This document shows, piece after piece, positions 16,409 to 24,341 of a DNA stretch of 33,583 bases. Under the pieces are notes generated by a model. That model was not told the origin of the DNA and ran no database searches. It worked only from the letters and a program-made list of their open reading frames with translations. The stretch is from NCBI GenBank assembly GCA_905479395.1, contig CAJQMI010000040.1, positions 1-33,583 on the forward strand. The letters run 5' to 3'. The translations under genes were made by a program, and so were the position numbers. Source of the stretch: an uncultured Flavobacteriales bacterium. Lineage in GTDB: Bacteria; Bacteroidota; Bacteroidia; Flavobacteriales_D; Sanyastnellaceae. Position 1 is the stretch's first letter, and every line of letters begins with the position of its first letter.

Positions 16409-18673
16409 TTACTCCGAATCCGAAGATGAACCTTCCTCTCGTCGTGGGCCACGATCTCGTCCGCGGTCGCTTCGAGGTCCGCGGTCACGACCACGATCAC
16501 CACCACGATCACCACGTGATCGCTCTGGGCGCTCCACGTAGCCTTCAGGCTTTGGCATCAAGGCTTTGCGGCTTAACTTAATTTTGCCCGTCTTCTCATC
16601 ACGTCCAACAACTTTGAACTTGACGACCTCGCCTTCTTTGAGGATATCCTCAACGCGGTCAACGCGTTTCCAATCCAATTCAGAAACGTGCAACAGTCCA
16701 TCTTGGCCGGGGATGACTTCGACAAACGCACCATACGGCATAATGCTCTTGACCTTTCCTTCGTATTCCTCACCAATGTTTACCGTTGGAGGGAATGCGA
16801 TGGCCTTGATCTTCGCCACAGCCGCTTCAATGGCTGACTTGTTCGATGCAGAAATCTCTACAATTCCTTTGCCGTCCACATCTTCAATGCTGATTACGGT
16901 CTCCGTGTCCGCTTGAATTTCTTGGATTATTTTTCCACCTGGGCCAATGATTGGACCAATGGATTCACCTGGAACTTCCAAAGCAACAATTCGTGGGGCG
17001 TGGTCTTTGTAGTCCTCGCGTGGCTCCGGAAGGCTGTGCAACATCTCACGGCGAATGTGATGGCGTCCTTCACGAGCTTGTTCCAAAGCTTCACGAAGCT
17101 GTTGGAAACTCAACCCCTTAATTTTGATGTCCATTTGGCATGCTGTGATGCCTTTCTCAGTTCCAGTGACCTTAAAGTCCATGTCCCCAAGGTGATCCTC
17201 ATCTCCCAAGATGTCTGAAAGCACAACGTACTTGCCTGATTCCTTGTCTGTGATCAAGCCCATTGCAATTCCTGAAACAGGTGCCTTGATTGGGATACCG
17301 CCATCCATCAATGCCAACGTGCCTGCGCAAACAGTGGCCATGGATGATGATCCGTTTGATTCTAGAATTTCACTAACCAATCGAATGGTATATGGACATT
17401 GATCAACCGGAGGCAAGATGGGTTTCAACGCTCGCAATGCGAGGTTTCCGTGTCCCACTTCGCGACGGCTCGTGCCTCGCAATGGACGTTCCTCACCTGT
17501 AGAAAAAGGTGGGAAGTTGTAGTGAAGCAAAAACTTCTCTGTCTTGCGAACAAGCGCACCATCGATGAGTTGCTCATCGAGCTTTGTACCGAGGGTAAGT
17601 GTTGTCAAAGACTGTGTCTCACCTCGCGTGAAAATTGAACTTCCATGCGTTCCGGGGAGGTAATCCACTTCCGTCCAAATCGCTCGGATGTCAGTTGGCT
17701 TTCGTCCGTCCAAACGGGTGTTCTCATTGAGCAACAAATCGCGGATGGCTTTCTTTTGAACTGCTCCGATGTATTGGCGCAACATGAACCCCTTCTCACT
17801 TCGCTCTTCTGCAGAAAGTGTCTCCAAGAAAGATTCTTTGATGGAATTGAAAGATGCCTTGCGCTCCTCCTTCGTCTTTCCGTCTTGCGCTGCTTTGTAG
17901 AACGTATCTGTCAATGCAGCATTTACGCGTGATCGCAAATCCTCGTCATGATTCTCATGCGAGTACTCGCGTTGAACGCCGAAATGTCCCGTGCTCTTGG
18001 CCAAAGCAATTTGAGCTTCACATTGCGCTTGAATGGCCTTGTGAGCTGCTTCAATAGCGTCGACCATCTCGCCTTCACTGACTTCAGACATCTCGCCTTC
18101 AACCATGACAATGCTGTCCATGCTTCCGGCAACCATCATGTCCATGTCTGCACTTTCCAACTCAGTTCGGTGCGGATTGATGACGAACTCGCCATTGATC
18201 CGAGCCACTCGAACTTCAGAAATTGGACCGTCAAATGGTATATCGCTTACTGCTAAACAAGCCGAAGCCGCCAAACCAGCCAAGCTGTCAGGCAAAACTT
18301 CAGCATCGGATGACATCAATTGAATCATCACCTGTGTACCAGCATGATAATCTGAAGGGAACGTTGGGCGCAGAGCGCGGTCAACGAGTCGCATGACGAG
18401 AACTTCCGTATCAGAAGGTCGCGCTTCACGTTTGAAAAATCCCCCTGGGAATCGTCCTGCTGCTGCATACTTTTCGCGGTAGTCTACCGTGAGTGGCAAA
18501 AAGTCCATGTCATCTCGCACTTCGTGCGAAGAAACCGCTGTTGCCAGCAACATTGTGTCGCCGCATCGAACGACGACTGAACCGTGCGCTTGCTTTGCAA
18601 GCTTGCCGGTTTCTAGTGTGATCTCGCGCCCGTTGCCGAGATCAATGGTTTGGTTGTGTACCGTATAATTCAT
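16409..18673 (-). CDS. pnp: Polyribonucleotide nucleotidyltransferase (PNPase)
   Basis: A 754-residue 3'-to-5' phosphorolytic exoribonuclease acting as a trimer in mRNA decay. There are two RNase PH-like halves: the first begins [20 protein letters not shown], the second has [21 protein letters not shown] and the catalytic-region [22 protein letters not shown] domain follows ([15 protein letters not shown]), then an S1 domain ([19 protein letters not shown], then GLLHVSEL). The last 40 or so residues are a low-complexity tail of RGD, RGR and RGP repeats ending in an acidic serine stretch, beyond the usual family end. The ATG at 18673 follows an ACAGGAAAG stretch. It is downstream of rpsO, separated from it by a terminator-like hairpin, so expression may depend on read-through as in the enterobacterial rpsO-pnp arrangement. 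Confidence 0.97.
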   Translation of the reverse strand: MNYTVHNQTIDLGNGREITLETGKLAKQAHGSVVVRCGDTMLLATAVSSHEVRDDMDFLPLTVDYREKYAAAGRFPGGFFKREARPSDTEVLVMRLVDRALRPTFPSDYHAGTQVMIQLMSSDAEVLPDSLAGLAASACLAVSDIPFDGPISEVRVARINGEFVINPHRTELESADMDMMVAGSMDSIVMVEGEMSEVSEGEMVDAIEAAHKAIQAQCEAQIALAKSTGHFGVQREYSHENHDEDLRSRVNAALTDTFYKAAQDGKTKEERKASFNSIKESFLETLSAEERSEKGFMLRQYIGAVQKKAIRDLLLNENTRLDGRKPTDIRAIWTEVDYLPGTHGSSIFTRGETQSLTTLTLGTKLDEQLIDGALVRKTEKFLLHYNFPPFSTGEERPLRGTSRREVGHGNLALRALKPILPPVDQCPYTIRLVSEILESNGSSSMATVCAGTLALMDGGIPIKAPVSGIAMGLITDKESGKYVVLSDILGDEDHLGDMDFKVTGTEKGITACQMDIKIKGLSFQQLREALEQAREGRHHIRREMLHSLPEPREDYKDHAPRIVALEVPGESIGPIIGPGGKIIQEIQADTETVISIEDVDGKGIVEISASNKSAIEAAVAKIKAIAFPPTVNIGEEYEGKVKSIMPYGAFVEVIPGQDGLLHVSELDWKRVDRVEDILKEGEVVKFKVVGRDEKTGKIKLSRKALMPKPEGYVERPERSRGDRGGDRGRDRGPRSDRGRDRGPRREEGSSSDSE

Positions 18674-18724
18674 CTTTCCTGTAAATGCATCTTCGACCTT
18701 GAACCCCCTTGAGCCAAGGCATAT

Positions 18725-18770
18725 AAAAAAAACGAAAAAGGCAATGGTTTGTTACCAATTGCCTCTCTCG
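18725..18770 (-). terminator. Terminator or attenuator hairpin between rpsO and pnp
   Basis: On the minus strand CGAGAGAGGCAA (18770-18759) pairs with TTGCCTTTTTCG (18744-18733) over 12 positions including G-T pairs. The stem extends inward through TGGT/ACCA with a bulge, and eight T follow (18732-18725). It begins 16 bases after the rpsO stop. It should end most rpsO transcripts and let a fraction continue into pnp. Confidence 0.85.
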
Positions 18771-18786
18771 TTTTAGAATTTAATAA

Positions 18787-19059
18787 TTAGCGGCGCAAAC
18801 CGAGTTTGGCCACGATTTCACGGTAACGCGTGATATCTTTAACGTAGAGATAATCCAACAACTTTCGTCGCTTGCCCACTAGCTTAATCAAAGCACGTTG
18901 GGTATGGAAATCTTTGCGGTTCTTCTTCAAGTGCTCAGTCAAGTGAGCAATTCGGTAAGAGAACATGGCAATCTGCGCTTCGGAGTTGCCTGTGTCCTTG
19001 TCATTTGCCCCATGATCGGCAAAAAACTCTTTCTTTTTGTCTGCGTCTAAATAGTACAT
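18787..19059 (-). CDS. rpsO: 30S ribosomal protein S15
   Basis: A 90-residue protein of standard S15 length. S15 binds the central domain of 16S rRNA early in small-subunit assembly. The family signature is clear: GSAEAQIA-type GNSEAQIAMFSYRIAHLTEHL, then KKNRKDFHTQRALIKLVGKR and RRKLLDYLYVKDITRYREIV. The ATG at 19059 follows a short AT-rich leader of about 35 bases from the promoter at 19099-19129. It is first in the cluster rpsO-pnp-rpoD and followed by a strong hairpin. No separate leader structure for S15 autoregulation could be recognised by eye. Confidence 0.97.
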   Translation of the reverse strand: MYYLDADKKKEFFADHGANDKDTGNSEAQIAMFSYRIAHLTEHLKKNRKDFHTQRALIKLVGKRRKLLDYLYVKDITRYREIVAKLGLRR

Positions 19060-19098
19060 GTCGAAATCGTTTAGATGTTCGTGATGTGAATAAAGGCG

Positions 19099-19129
19099 CG
19101 AAGATAGACCTTACGGCTTTGGTTAGCAA
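19099..19129 (-). promoter_or_regulatory. Bacteroidota promoter of rpsO (TTG-N20-TATCTTCG)
   Basis: On the minus strand TTG (19129-19127) and TATCTTCG (19106-19099, one mismatch to TAnnTTTG) are separated by exactly 20 bases, inside the 19-21 range of the Bacteroidota -33/-7 promoter. The start site would fall near 19094, giving a leader of roughly 35 bases. The intergenic stretch is 19060-19180; no accD terminator was found in it. Confidence 0.65.
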
Positions 19130-19180
19130 CGCTCGCGTTCTTTTTAATGGCTATCATGAAACACCAAAGGCATATATTTC

Positions 19181-20047
19181 TTAAGACCTTGAACCTTCAG
19201 GTGCATCGTACATAGCCCTCAGGCTAAATGCAATCTGGGACTTGAGGTCTTTGCGCTCCACAATGGCATCAAGAAAACCATGTTCCAACAAGAATTCCGA
19301 TCGCTGGAATCCTTCAGGCAAATCTTTGCCAATTGTCTCTTTCACAACACGTGGTCCAGCAAAACCGATGAGTGCATTGGGCTCTGCAATGTTCATGTCT
19401 CCGAGCATGGCAAATGAAGCCGTAACGCCCCCAGTAGTAGGATCTGTAAGAACGGATATGTAAGGAAGACCCGCCTTTGCCAAAAGGGACAATTTTGCGC
19501 TTGTCTTTGCCATTTGCATCAAGCTCAATCCCGCCTCCATCATGCGTGCACCGCCGGATTTACTGATGCAAACAAAAGGACAACCCTTTTTCAATGCCAA
19601 ATCAATTCCACGAGCAATTTTTTCTCCAACAACACTTCCCATCGAACCTCCAATGAATTGAAAGTCCATGCAACTTATGACAACTGGAATTCCACCCAAG
19701 TCACCTGCAGCGGTTCGCAACGCATCAGTAAGACCAGTCTTTTTCTTTGCAGCCTCGAGTCGGCTAGCATATGTTTTCGTATCGCTGAAAGTCAATGGGT
19801 CCTCACTTTCAATCTTGGGAGCAATTTCTCGGTACTTGCCTTCGTCGAAAAGCAACGCAAAGTATTCTTCACTGCCGATGCGATCATGATGACCGCAATA
19901 ATTGCAAACATGAATGCGATCAGCATGCTGCTGCGAAGTCACAACTGTCTTGCAATTAGGACATTGGTGCCATGCACCTTCGGGAATCTCTTTCTTCTCC
20001 GTGCTCTTGGTTGTGATTCCGTCTTGTATTCGCTTAAACCAGCCCAT
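19181..20047 (-). CDS. accD: Acetyl-CoA carboxylase carboxyltransferase subunit beta
   Basis: A 288-residue subunit that, with AccA, transfers the carboxyl group from biotin on AccB to acetyl-CoA, making malonyl-CoA for fatty-acid synthesis. The N-terminal zinc ribbon has four cysteines (C29 and C32 in HQCPNCKT, C48 and C51 in HVCNYCGH), followed by the crotonase-like carboxyltransferase core: [21 protein letters not shown], then [20 protein letters not shown], then [18 protein letters not shown] and [13 protein letters not shown]. Length is normal. It lies 48 bases downstream of tamL on the same strand; TAACTTAG in that gap is a possible weak -7 box (one mismatch), but an operon with tamL is equally likely. 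Confidence 0.96.
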   Translation of the reverse strand: MGWFKRIQDGITTKSTEKKEIPEGAWHQCPNCKTVVTSQQHADRIHVCNYCGHHDRIGSEEYFALLFDEGKYREIAPKIESEDPLTFSDTKTYASRLEAAKKKTGLTDALRTAAGDLGGIPVVISCMDFQFIGGSMGSVVGEKIARGIDLALKKGCPFVCISKSGGARMMEAGLSLMQMAKTSAKLSLLAKAGLPYISVLTDPTTGGVTASFAMLGDMNIAEPNALIGFAGPRVVKETIGKDLPEGFQRSEFLLEHGFLDAIVERKDLKSQIAFSLRAMYDAPEGSRS

Positions 20048-20095
20048 ATTGTGTCAAATTTCTCGGCTAAGTTAAAGCAATCCTGAAACTGATCA

Positions 20096-22378
20096 TCAAA
20101 AAGGATAACCAATGCCCAAGTGGACGGCACCGTTCGGTTTCCCCTCTGAAATCCAACGTTGGCTTTGCGGCTTAGAAGGATCATGAATGCGCAATGCAGC
20201 ATCCACTCGAAAGACAAAAAACTCCAAATCCAATCGCATCCCCAATCCGGCACCCCAAGCCAATGATTTCAAGTTGAATGTTCTTTGAGGGTTGATGTCG
20301 ACGGCACCTGAACCCTGAAGCCAGACATTTCCGAGGTCAGAAAAAACTGCCATTTCAAGAACATCGTTCAGTGATTTCCTGGCTTCAACGCTCAACTCCC
20401 CTTGAACATCACCAAGGCCAGATATGAAACCACTATTGAAATCGTCGGGGTCAGCAAAACCTGGTCCAACATCACGGGCACTCCATCCCCTCAGTCCATT
20501 TGCACCTCCTGCAAAAAACGATCGATCAAATGGAATGCCATTGAAGTTGGCACCATTGACTGACCAGCCGCCCCTGAGCCTTCCGTGCCACGAAAACCCA
20601 GAAAATCTGAGTCCCTTTAACTCCCATGTCCATGCTGCTTCACTTCTGAAATAATGAGCAAAAGGGATGTTTCCGAGCAACAACTGCCCCGAATCGTTCG
20701 CGTTCCAGTTTCGACGTTTCCCAATTGCTTCAAGCCCCCAACCGGTCCATTCTGCTTGGATTCTAAACGACCCCCGCAATCGATTCAACAAGGACCAATT
20801 CGTCCTCCAATCCACTCGTGACAATATGGATGCGTAATCCTGAAATCTTGCCGTTAAAAACGGATTCGATTGTTCTTCTAGCCATTGCTGAAAACCCACT
20901 CCACTCTCAACTTTCAATCGCCTGAATTCAAAGAGGTCTATGCGGATTTCGCTTCTGCGGGCTGGATTCTCGACAAAGTGAAAACCCCATTTGAAAATCA
21001 AAGAATTCTGCGCGTACTCTGGTCGATTCTCTCGAGCCCAAGTGAAAGCAAACTCAGAACGCGCGTGATTCGAAGGACGCAAATTGCCGAGTGAAAACGG
21101 AGGGATCCCCAACGTTGAATAATGAGCTTCCACCGACCAAGTTGCGCTATTGGGTACGAGATAATCACTCGAATACGTGAATGGTCGTGTGGAAGTCAAT
21201 CCTCCGGACAAGTGAATGTCCCATTCGTCTCCTCGTCGTGTTGCAAGTCGGTCCATCAAAGACCAACTCAGGATTGGGCCGTAGCGCGCATCTGTGCGGG
21301 TCATGTCAAGGGCTGTTGTCATTCCGAAACGCTTGGCGGGGTGAATGAGGACATTGACATCATAGACCAATTCTTCGTTTTTTAAGCCGTTTAGCGACCC
21401 AGGTATATCGACCCTTGAAACACATGGCAATTCCGTTAATCTGCGCTGGGTTTGTTGCAAAACACCTTCGTTGTAACGCATACCAGGTTCAATGGCCATT
21501 AGGAAATCAACCACGCTTGCTCGAAGCAAAGAATCGCTATCAATCCCGTCGATGGACCATGATACGTTCCCAAATCGAGCTTGCTTGTGCGCCCTTGGAG
21601 TTTGATCATCTGCCCAACCCTCGGGAGATAGTTGAATCAGCATGTGCACCTCGTGGCTTCCATTCAATGAAAGCGTATCTGCAAGAAAATTGATGTGGGA
21701 GGCTTGAATAGAGGCGAAACCCCTGTCCCGAAAATCCTGTGCCATCGAATTCCGGGCGTTTTCGAGTTCTTCGACTGAGAAGGCTTGCCCAGCTTCAAGG
21801 CCCGTGTTTATCTCAAACGTAGTTTGCCCCAAAGCTGATCCTAAATCCCGCCATTCTATATCAGCGATCGTCCAAAGACTGCCGGGACTCAGAGCATACC
21901 GGATGCAGACTGTTCGCTGTTTTATGGTATCTATCACTGCGAAACACTCAGCATCTAAATAGCCCATTTGCTTGCAAATGGCCTGAATATTCAACGCCGT
22001 TCGTTCGACTTTGTAAAGGTCCAACGACGCCGGCACCTCTCCCACTTTCTGGGACAACCACCACCGCAGTCCACCGACGGGCTTATTCGATTCTGTCCTC
22101 CTCTTGATTGAGCGCTCGAGTGCTTCAGGTCGAACCATGCCGTGCAGGAGCATTGGAACCCGGATTCCTAAAAATTTGGAATTGGACGATATCCGCATTC
22201 CCGAATCAAAAACCGATTCATCCACTGCGCTTTTTTGAGCGTCCGGCCATTCAATTTCTTGTTCTGCAACGAATACAGCTTCATCATCCAATAATCGAAG
22301 AGGCGAACATCCGGAAACAACAATCAAGCAAACAGCAGATAGATATGCATACCTTCGTCCCACCCATTTAGAGCCCAT
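20096..22378 (-). CDS. TamL-type BamA/TamA-family outer membrane lipoprotein
   Basis: About 760 residues. An N-terminal lipoprotein signal (AVCLIVVSGC, C24) is followed by POTRA-like domains (for example GSLWTIADIEWRDL, then INTGLEAGQAFSVEELENARNSM with a DRGFASI segment) and a C-terminal 16-strand Omp85 barrel. Barrel landmarks include FFAGGANGLRGWSARDVGPG, the L6-loop VRGY-like element (here LRGW), and a last strand ending in aromatic YPF. Lipid-anchored TamA relatives (TamL) are characteristic of Bacteroidota and function with TamB in envelope biogenesis; no tamB is visible here. The start at 22378 is chosen because it gives a clean lipoprotein signal. It shares the bases CATG with the divergent start codon of the next gene. 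Longer versions starting at 22450 or 22471 would add an arginine-rich extension. Confidence 0.88.
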   Translation of the reverse strand: MGSKWVGRRYAYLSAVCLIVVSGCSPLRLLDDEAVFVAEQEIEWPDAQKSAVDESVFDSGMRISSNSKFLGIRVPMLLHGMVRPEALERSIKRRTESNKPVGGLRWWLSQKVGEVPASLDLYKVERTALNIQAICKQMGYLDAECFAVIDTIKQRTVCIRYALSPGSLWTIADIEWRDLGSALGQTTFEINTGLEAGQAFSVEELENARNSMAQDFRDRGFASIQASHINFLADTLSLNGSHEVHMLIQLSPEGWADDQTPRAHKQARFGNVSWSIDGIDSDSLLRASVVDFLMAIEPGMRYNEGVLQQTQRRLTELPCVSRVDIPGSLNGLKNEELVYDVNVLIHPAKRFGMTTALDMTRTDARYGPILSWSLMDRLATRRGDEWDIHLSGGLTSTRPFTYSSDYLVPNSATWSVEAHYSTLGIPPFSLGNLRPSNHARSEFAFTWARENRPEYAQNSLIFKWGFHFVENPARRSEIRIDLFEFRRLKVESGVGFQQWLEEQSNPFLTARFQDYASILSRVDWRTNWSLLNRLRGSFRIQAEWTGWGLEAIGKRRNWNANDSGQLLLGNIPFAHYFRSEAAWTWELKGLRFSGFSWHGRLRGGWSVNGANFNGIPFDRSFFAGGANGLRGWSARDVGPGFADPDDFNSGFISGLGDVQGELSVEARKSLNDVLEMAVFSDLGNVWLQGSGAVDINPQRTFNLKSLAWGAGLGMRLDLEFFVFRVDAALRIHDPSKPQSQRWISEGKPNGAVHLGIGYPF

Positions 22379-23129
22379 GAACCGCGAAGAGATCCTCCTA
22401 ATCAAATCCTTAAGCAAACGAAGCGAGCGCAGCCTGCGTGGACAATTCATTGTTGAAGGTGTGAAAAACATTGCGGAGTTGACCTCAAGTCCTATTGGGA
22501 TTGAGCGAATTTACTATACACAAGGTATGGACGAGTACATTCCAGAACAACTTATCGAAAGTTCCACTTCCGTGAGTTCAAAGGAGATGGAGCGGATGTC
22601 ACAAATGAAGACGCCCCCAGGACTCTTGGCTGTCGCTCACATTCCCACTCATGACGCCTCTTTAACTTTTGATGAATTGCCAACGCAAAAAGCACCATTT
22701 GTTCTCGTCGCCGATGGGATCCAAGACCCCGGAAACCTCGGCACCTTGATTCGTTCTGCCGACTGGTTTGGAATGGCAGCAGTTTTTGTCACTGAGCATA
22801 CCACCGACCCTTGGTCCAACAAATGTGTTCAGGCTTCGATGGGTTCCATTTTTAAGGTTCCAGTCCTGAACTGGACCGCTGACTGCATTCCCAATACTGA
22901 ATCCTTGCAGCACTATGCAATGGATCTAGATGGAACAACGTATGACAACGTAGTATGGAAGCCGGGACTGATCTGGATTGGATCAGAGAGTCATGGACTG
23001 CAAGAGGCAAATAACGTTTCGCATGAAAAGATAACCATCCCTCGTTTCGGGCGAGCAGAGTCCTTGAATGCGGGAGTTGCAGGTTCGATTGCGTGTGCTG
23101 AAGTTGCTAGAAGCTACAGAGGAGCTTAA
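22377..23129 (+). CDS. TrmH/SpoU-family RNA 2'-O-methyltransferase
   Basis: A 250-residue SPOUT enzyme. The N-terminal substrate-binding domain (KSLSKRSERSLRGQFIVEG) resembles the rRNA-binding part of RlmB/TsnR-like members. The trefoil-knot catalytic domain has motif 1 DGIQDPGNLGTLIRSADWFG with N120 and R126, motif 2 WIGSESHGL (200-208) and motif 3 IPRFGRAESLNAGVAGSI (221-238). It transfers methyl from S-adenosylmethionine to a ribose 2'-OH; an rRNA target is likely but the position is not determinable. The ATG overlaps the divergent tamL start. TACCTTCG (22350-22357), one mismatch from the -7 box, lies within tamL 19 bases upstream. The 3' end is 12 bases from the convergent acyltransferase. 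Confidence 0.92.
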   Translation: MNREEILLIKSLSKRSERSLRGQFIVEGVKNIAELTSSPIGIERIYYTQGMDEYIPEQLIESSTSVSSKEMERMSQMKTPPGLLAVAHIPTHDASLTFDELPTQKAPFVLVADGIQDPGNLGTLIRSADWFGMAAVFVTEHTTDPWSNKCVQASMGSIFKVPVLNWTADCIPNTESLQHYAMDLDGTTYDNVVWKPGLIWIGSESHGLQEANNVSHEKITIPRFGRAESLNAGVAGSIACAEVARSYRGA

Positions 23130-23141
23130 CGATCAATCGCA

Positions 23142-24305
23142 TCATGCCCATTCCTGATGGGCTGAGTGAGCACGATTGCACAATGGTGCAGCGGTGATTT
23201 CGCACCACTTCAAAATAATTTCATCCCGTGAAAAGGGCAAATCTCCCATCATCTCAACGATGGTGTCCAACCTTCTAATGCAGCTTTGACTGACCTCCTC
23301 AGTCACCGCATCAGGTTCCCAGCCTTCAGGCCATTTCTCATCAGTCGTAGCTCGAACTTGCATCAACTGCCGTGCGGCCCAATGCTGAGAAGGCCATTCC
23401 TTCATGCCGGCATGAATTTTTTGATCCATTTGATTGGCCATATTGACCGCAGGTCTGACACCTTCTGGAGGTGCCTCCCATTTCAAGGGAGCCGAAAAAG
23501 CGATGTGCACCGACCCCTTGGAACCAAAAAGTCCTTGCTTCATGCTCCTTTCATCCTCGCCTAACTTCTTTTCATATTCTCCGTCATTGACATCACGAAG
23601 CAGTAGTTCTCGAACTTTCATTCCATCGCAGGGATCCCATTCGTAACTCAGCGTCACAGGATGCACCCGCATGGCATTCCAATCCTCTCCGTCTTTGCTG
23701 TTGACGAGCATCCGAATCAATGCAGGCGATGTGCGGTCATCTCCGTCTTTTGCTCTTCCTTCACGGTGCGCTAACCACAAGCTTGAATGTTCGGTTAAAA
23801 TTACGTGTCTGACATATTCTGCCACTTCCGCGCTACTCATCAGCTGCTCTCGTGGAGTTCCACCTCGGCTGATGATGAAGCTTTTATTCAAACGAACCAA
23901 CGCTTCCACCCAGGGAGTTGATAGCAAGTTGCTTCCGATTCCAATTTGAGTGGTTGGGTGACCTAGTGACAATAGGCCCATGTTGATGAGCGACGGATCC
24001 AAAACAATGTCACGGTGATTTGAAATGAACAACGCTCCATGAGAATCAAAGTCTTCCGGAAAAGAAAATGTGACTTCATCAGCTGTTTTATCCAAGACCA
24101 ATTGAACAAAAGGCTTTGACACCTCAGATTGGAATTCTTGGACACTTCGAATCTTCGCTATGCCCTCCAGAATCTCCGCAGATGCTTGGTCTCCGATAAA
24201 AGGGGTCAGCTGCGCCGACCAATCCAATGATCCAAGCAAGGTTTGAATCGCCGCGGGAACTTCCTCCTCTAAAAAAGGCCTCATATGAGCAAATGTCTCC
24301 TGCAT
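23142..24305 (-). CDS. Glycerol-3-phosphate/lysophospholipid-type acyltransferase
   Basis: A 387-residue member of the PlsB/PlsC-like acyltransferase superfamily. Block I is ISNHRDIVLDPSLINMG (catalytic His in NHRD), block II is LNKSFIISRGG and block III is WLAHREGRAKDG. After the core there is a long C-terminal region (EWDPCDGMKVRELLLRDV onward) typical of the large Bacteroidota members. It likely acylates glycerol-phosphate or a lysolipid at the cytoplasmic membrane face; the exact substrate is not clear. ATG 24305 is preferred because FAHMRPFLEEEVPAAIQTLL then aligns with the usual family N-terminus (a FxxIRPYxxxEVP-like segment). ATG 24284, with GACATTTG 5 bases upstream, is an alternative, and 24374 would overlap the helicase gene. 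Monocistronic and divergent from the helicase gene. Confidence 0.85.
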   Translation of the reverse strand: MQETFAHMRPFLEEEVPAAIQTLLGSLDWSAQLTPFIGDQASAEILEGIAKIRSVQEFQSEVSKPFVQLVLDKTADEVTFSFPEDFDSHGALFISNHRDIVLDPSLINMGLLSLGHPTTQIGIGSNLLSTPWVEALVRLNKSFIISRGGTPREQLMSSAEVAEYVRHVILTEHSSLWLAHREGRAKDGDDRTSPALIRMLVNSKDGEDWNAMRVHPVTLSYEWDPCDGMKVRELLLRDVNDGEYEKKLGEDERSMKQGLFGSKGSVHIAFSAPLKWEAPPEGVRPAVNMANQMDQKIHAGMKEWPSQHWAARQLMQVRATTDEKWPEGWEPDAVTEEVSQSCIRRLDTIVEMMGDLPFSRDEIILKWCEITAAPLCNRAHSAHQEWA

Positions 24306-24329
24306 CTTTCGAGCGCAATTTAGGCAACC

Positions 24330-24337
24330 TAACTTTG
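24330..24337 (+). promoter_or_regulatory. -7 box (TAACTTTG) of the helicase gene, leaderless spacing
   Basis: TAACTTTG is a perfect TAnnTTTG and ends exactly 4 bases before the ATG at 24342, the same arrangement and the same octamer as upstream of 2400. TTT, not TTG, is found 20 bases upstream (24307-24309). The divergent gap to the acyltransferase start is only 36 bases. Confidence 0.55.
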
Positions 24338-24341
24338 TAAC

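Noticed and set aside
16430-16545. Repeat-like His/Asp-rich plus-strand translation (DHDHHHDHH) near the pnp end
   Set aside because: It is the reverse complement of the Arg-Gly-Asp repeat tail of PNPase, not a separate gene.
19514-20086. 190-codon plus-strand frame opposite accD
   Set aside because: Antisense to an intact accD, with Ser/Cys/Phe-rich composition typical of a complement shadow.
22391-22408. TAGGAGGATC on the minus strand before tamL, Shine-Dalgarno-like
   Set aside because: It lies about 15 bases from the tamL ATG and is part of the codons for the divergent methyltransferase; no start codon is placed correctly.
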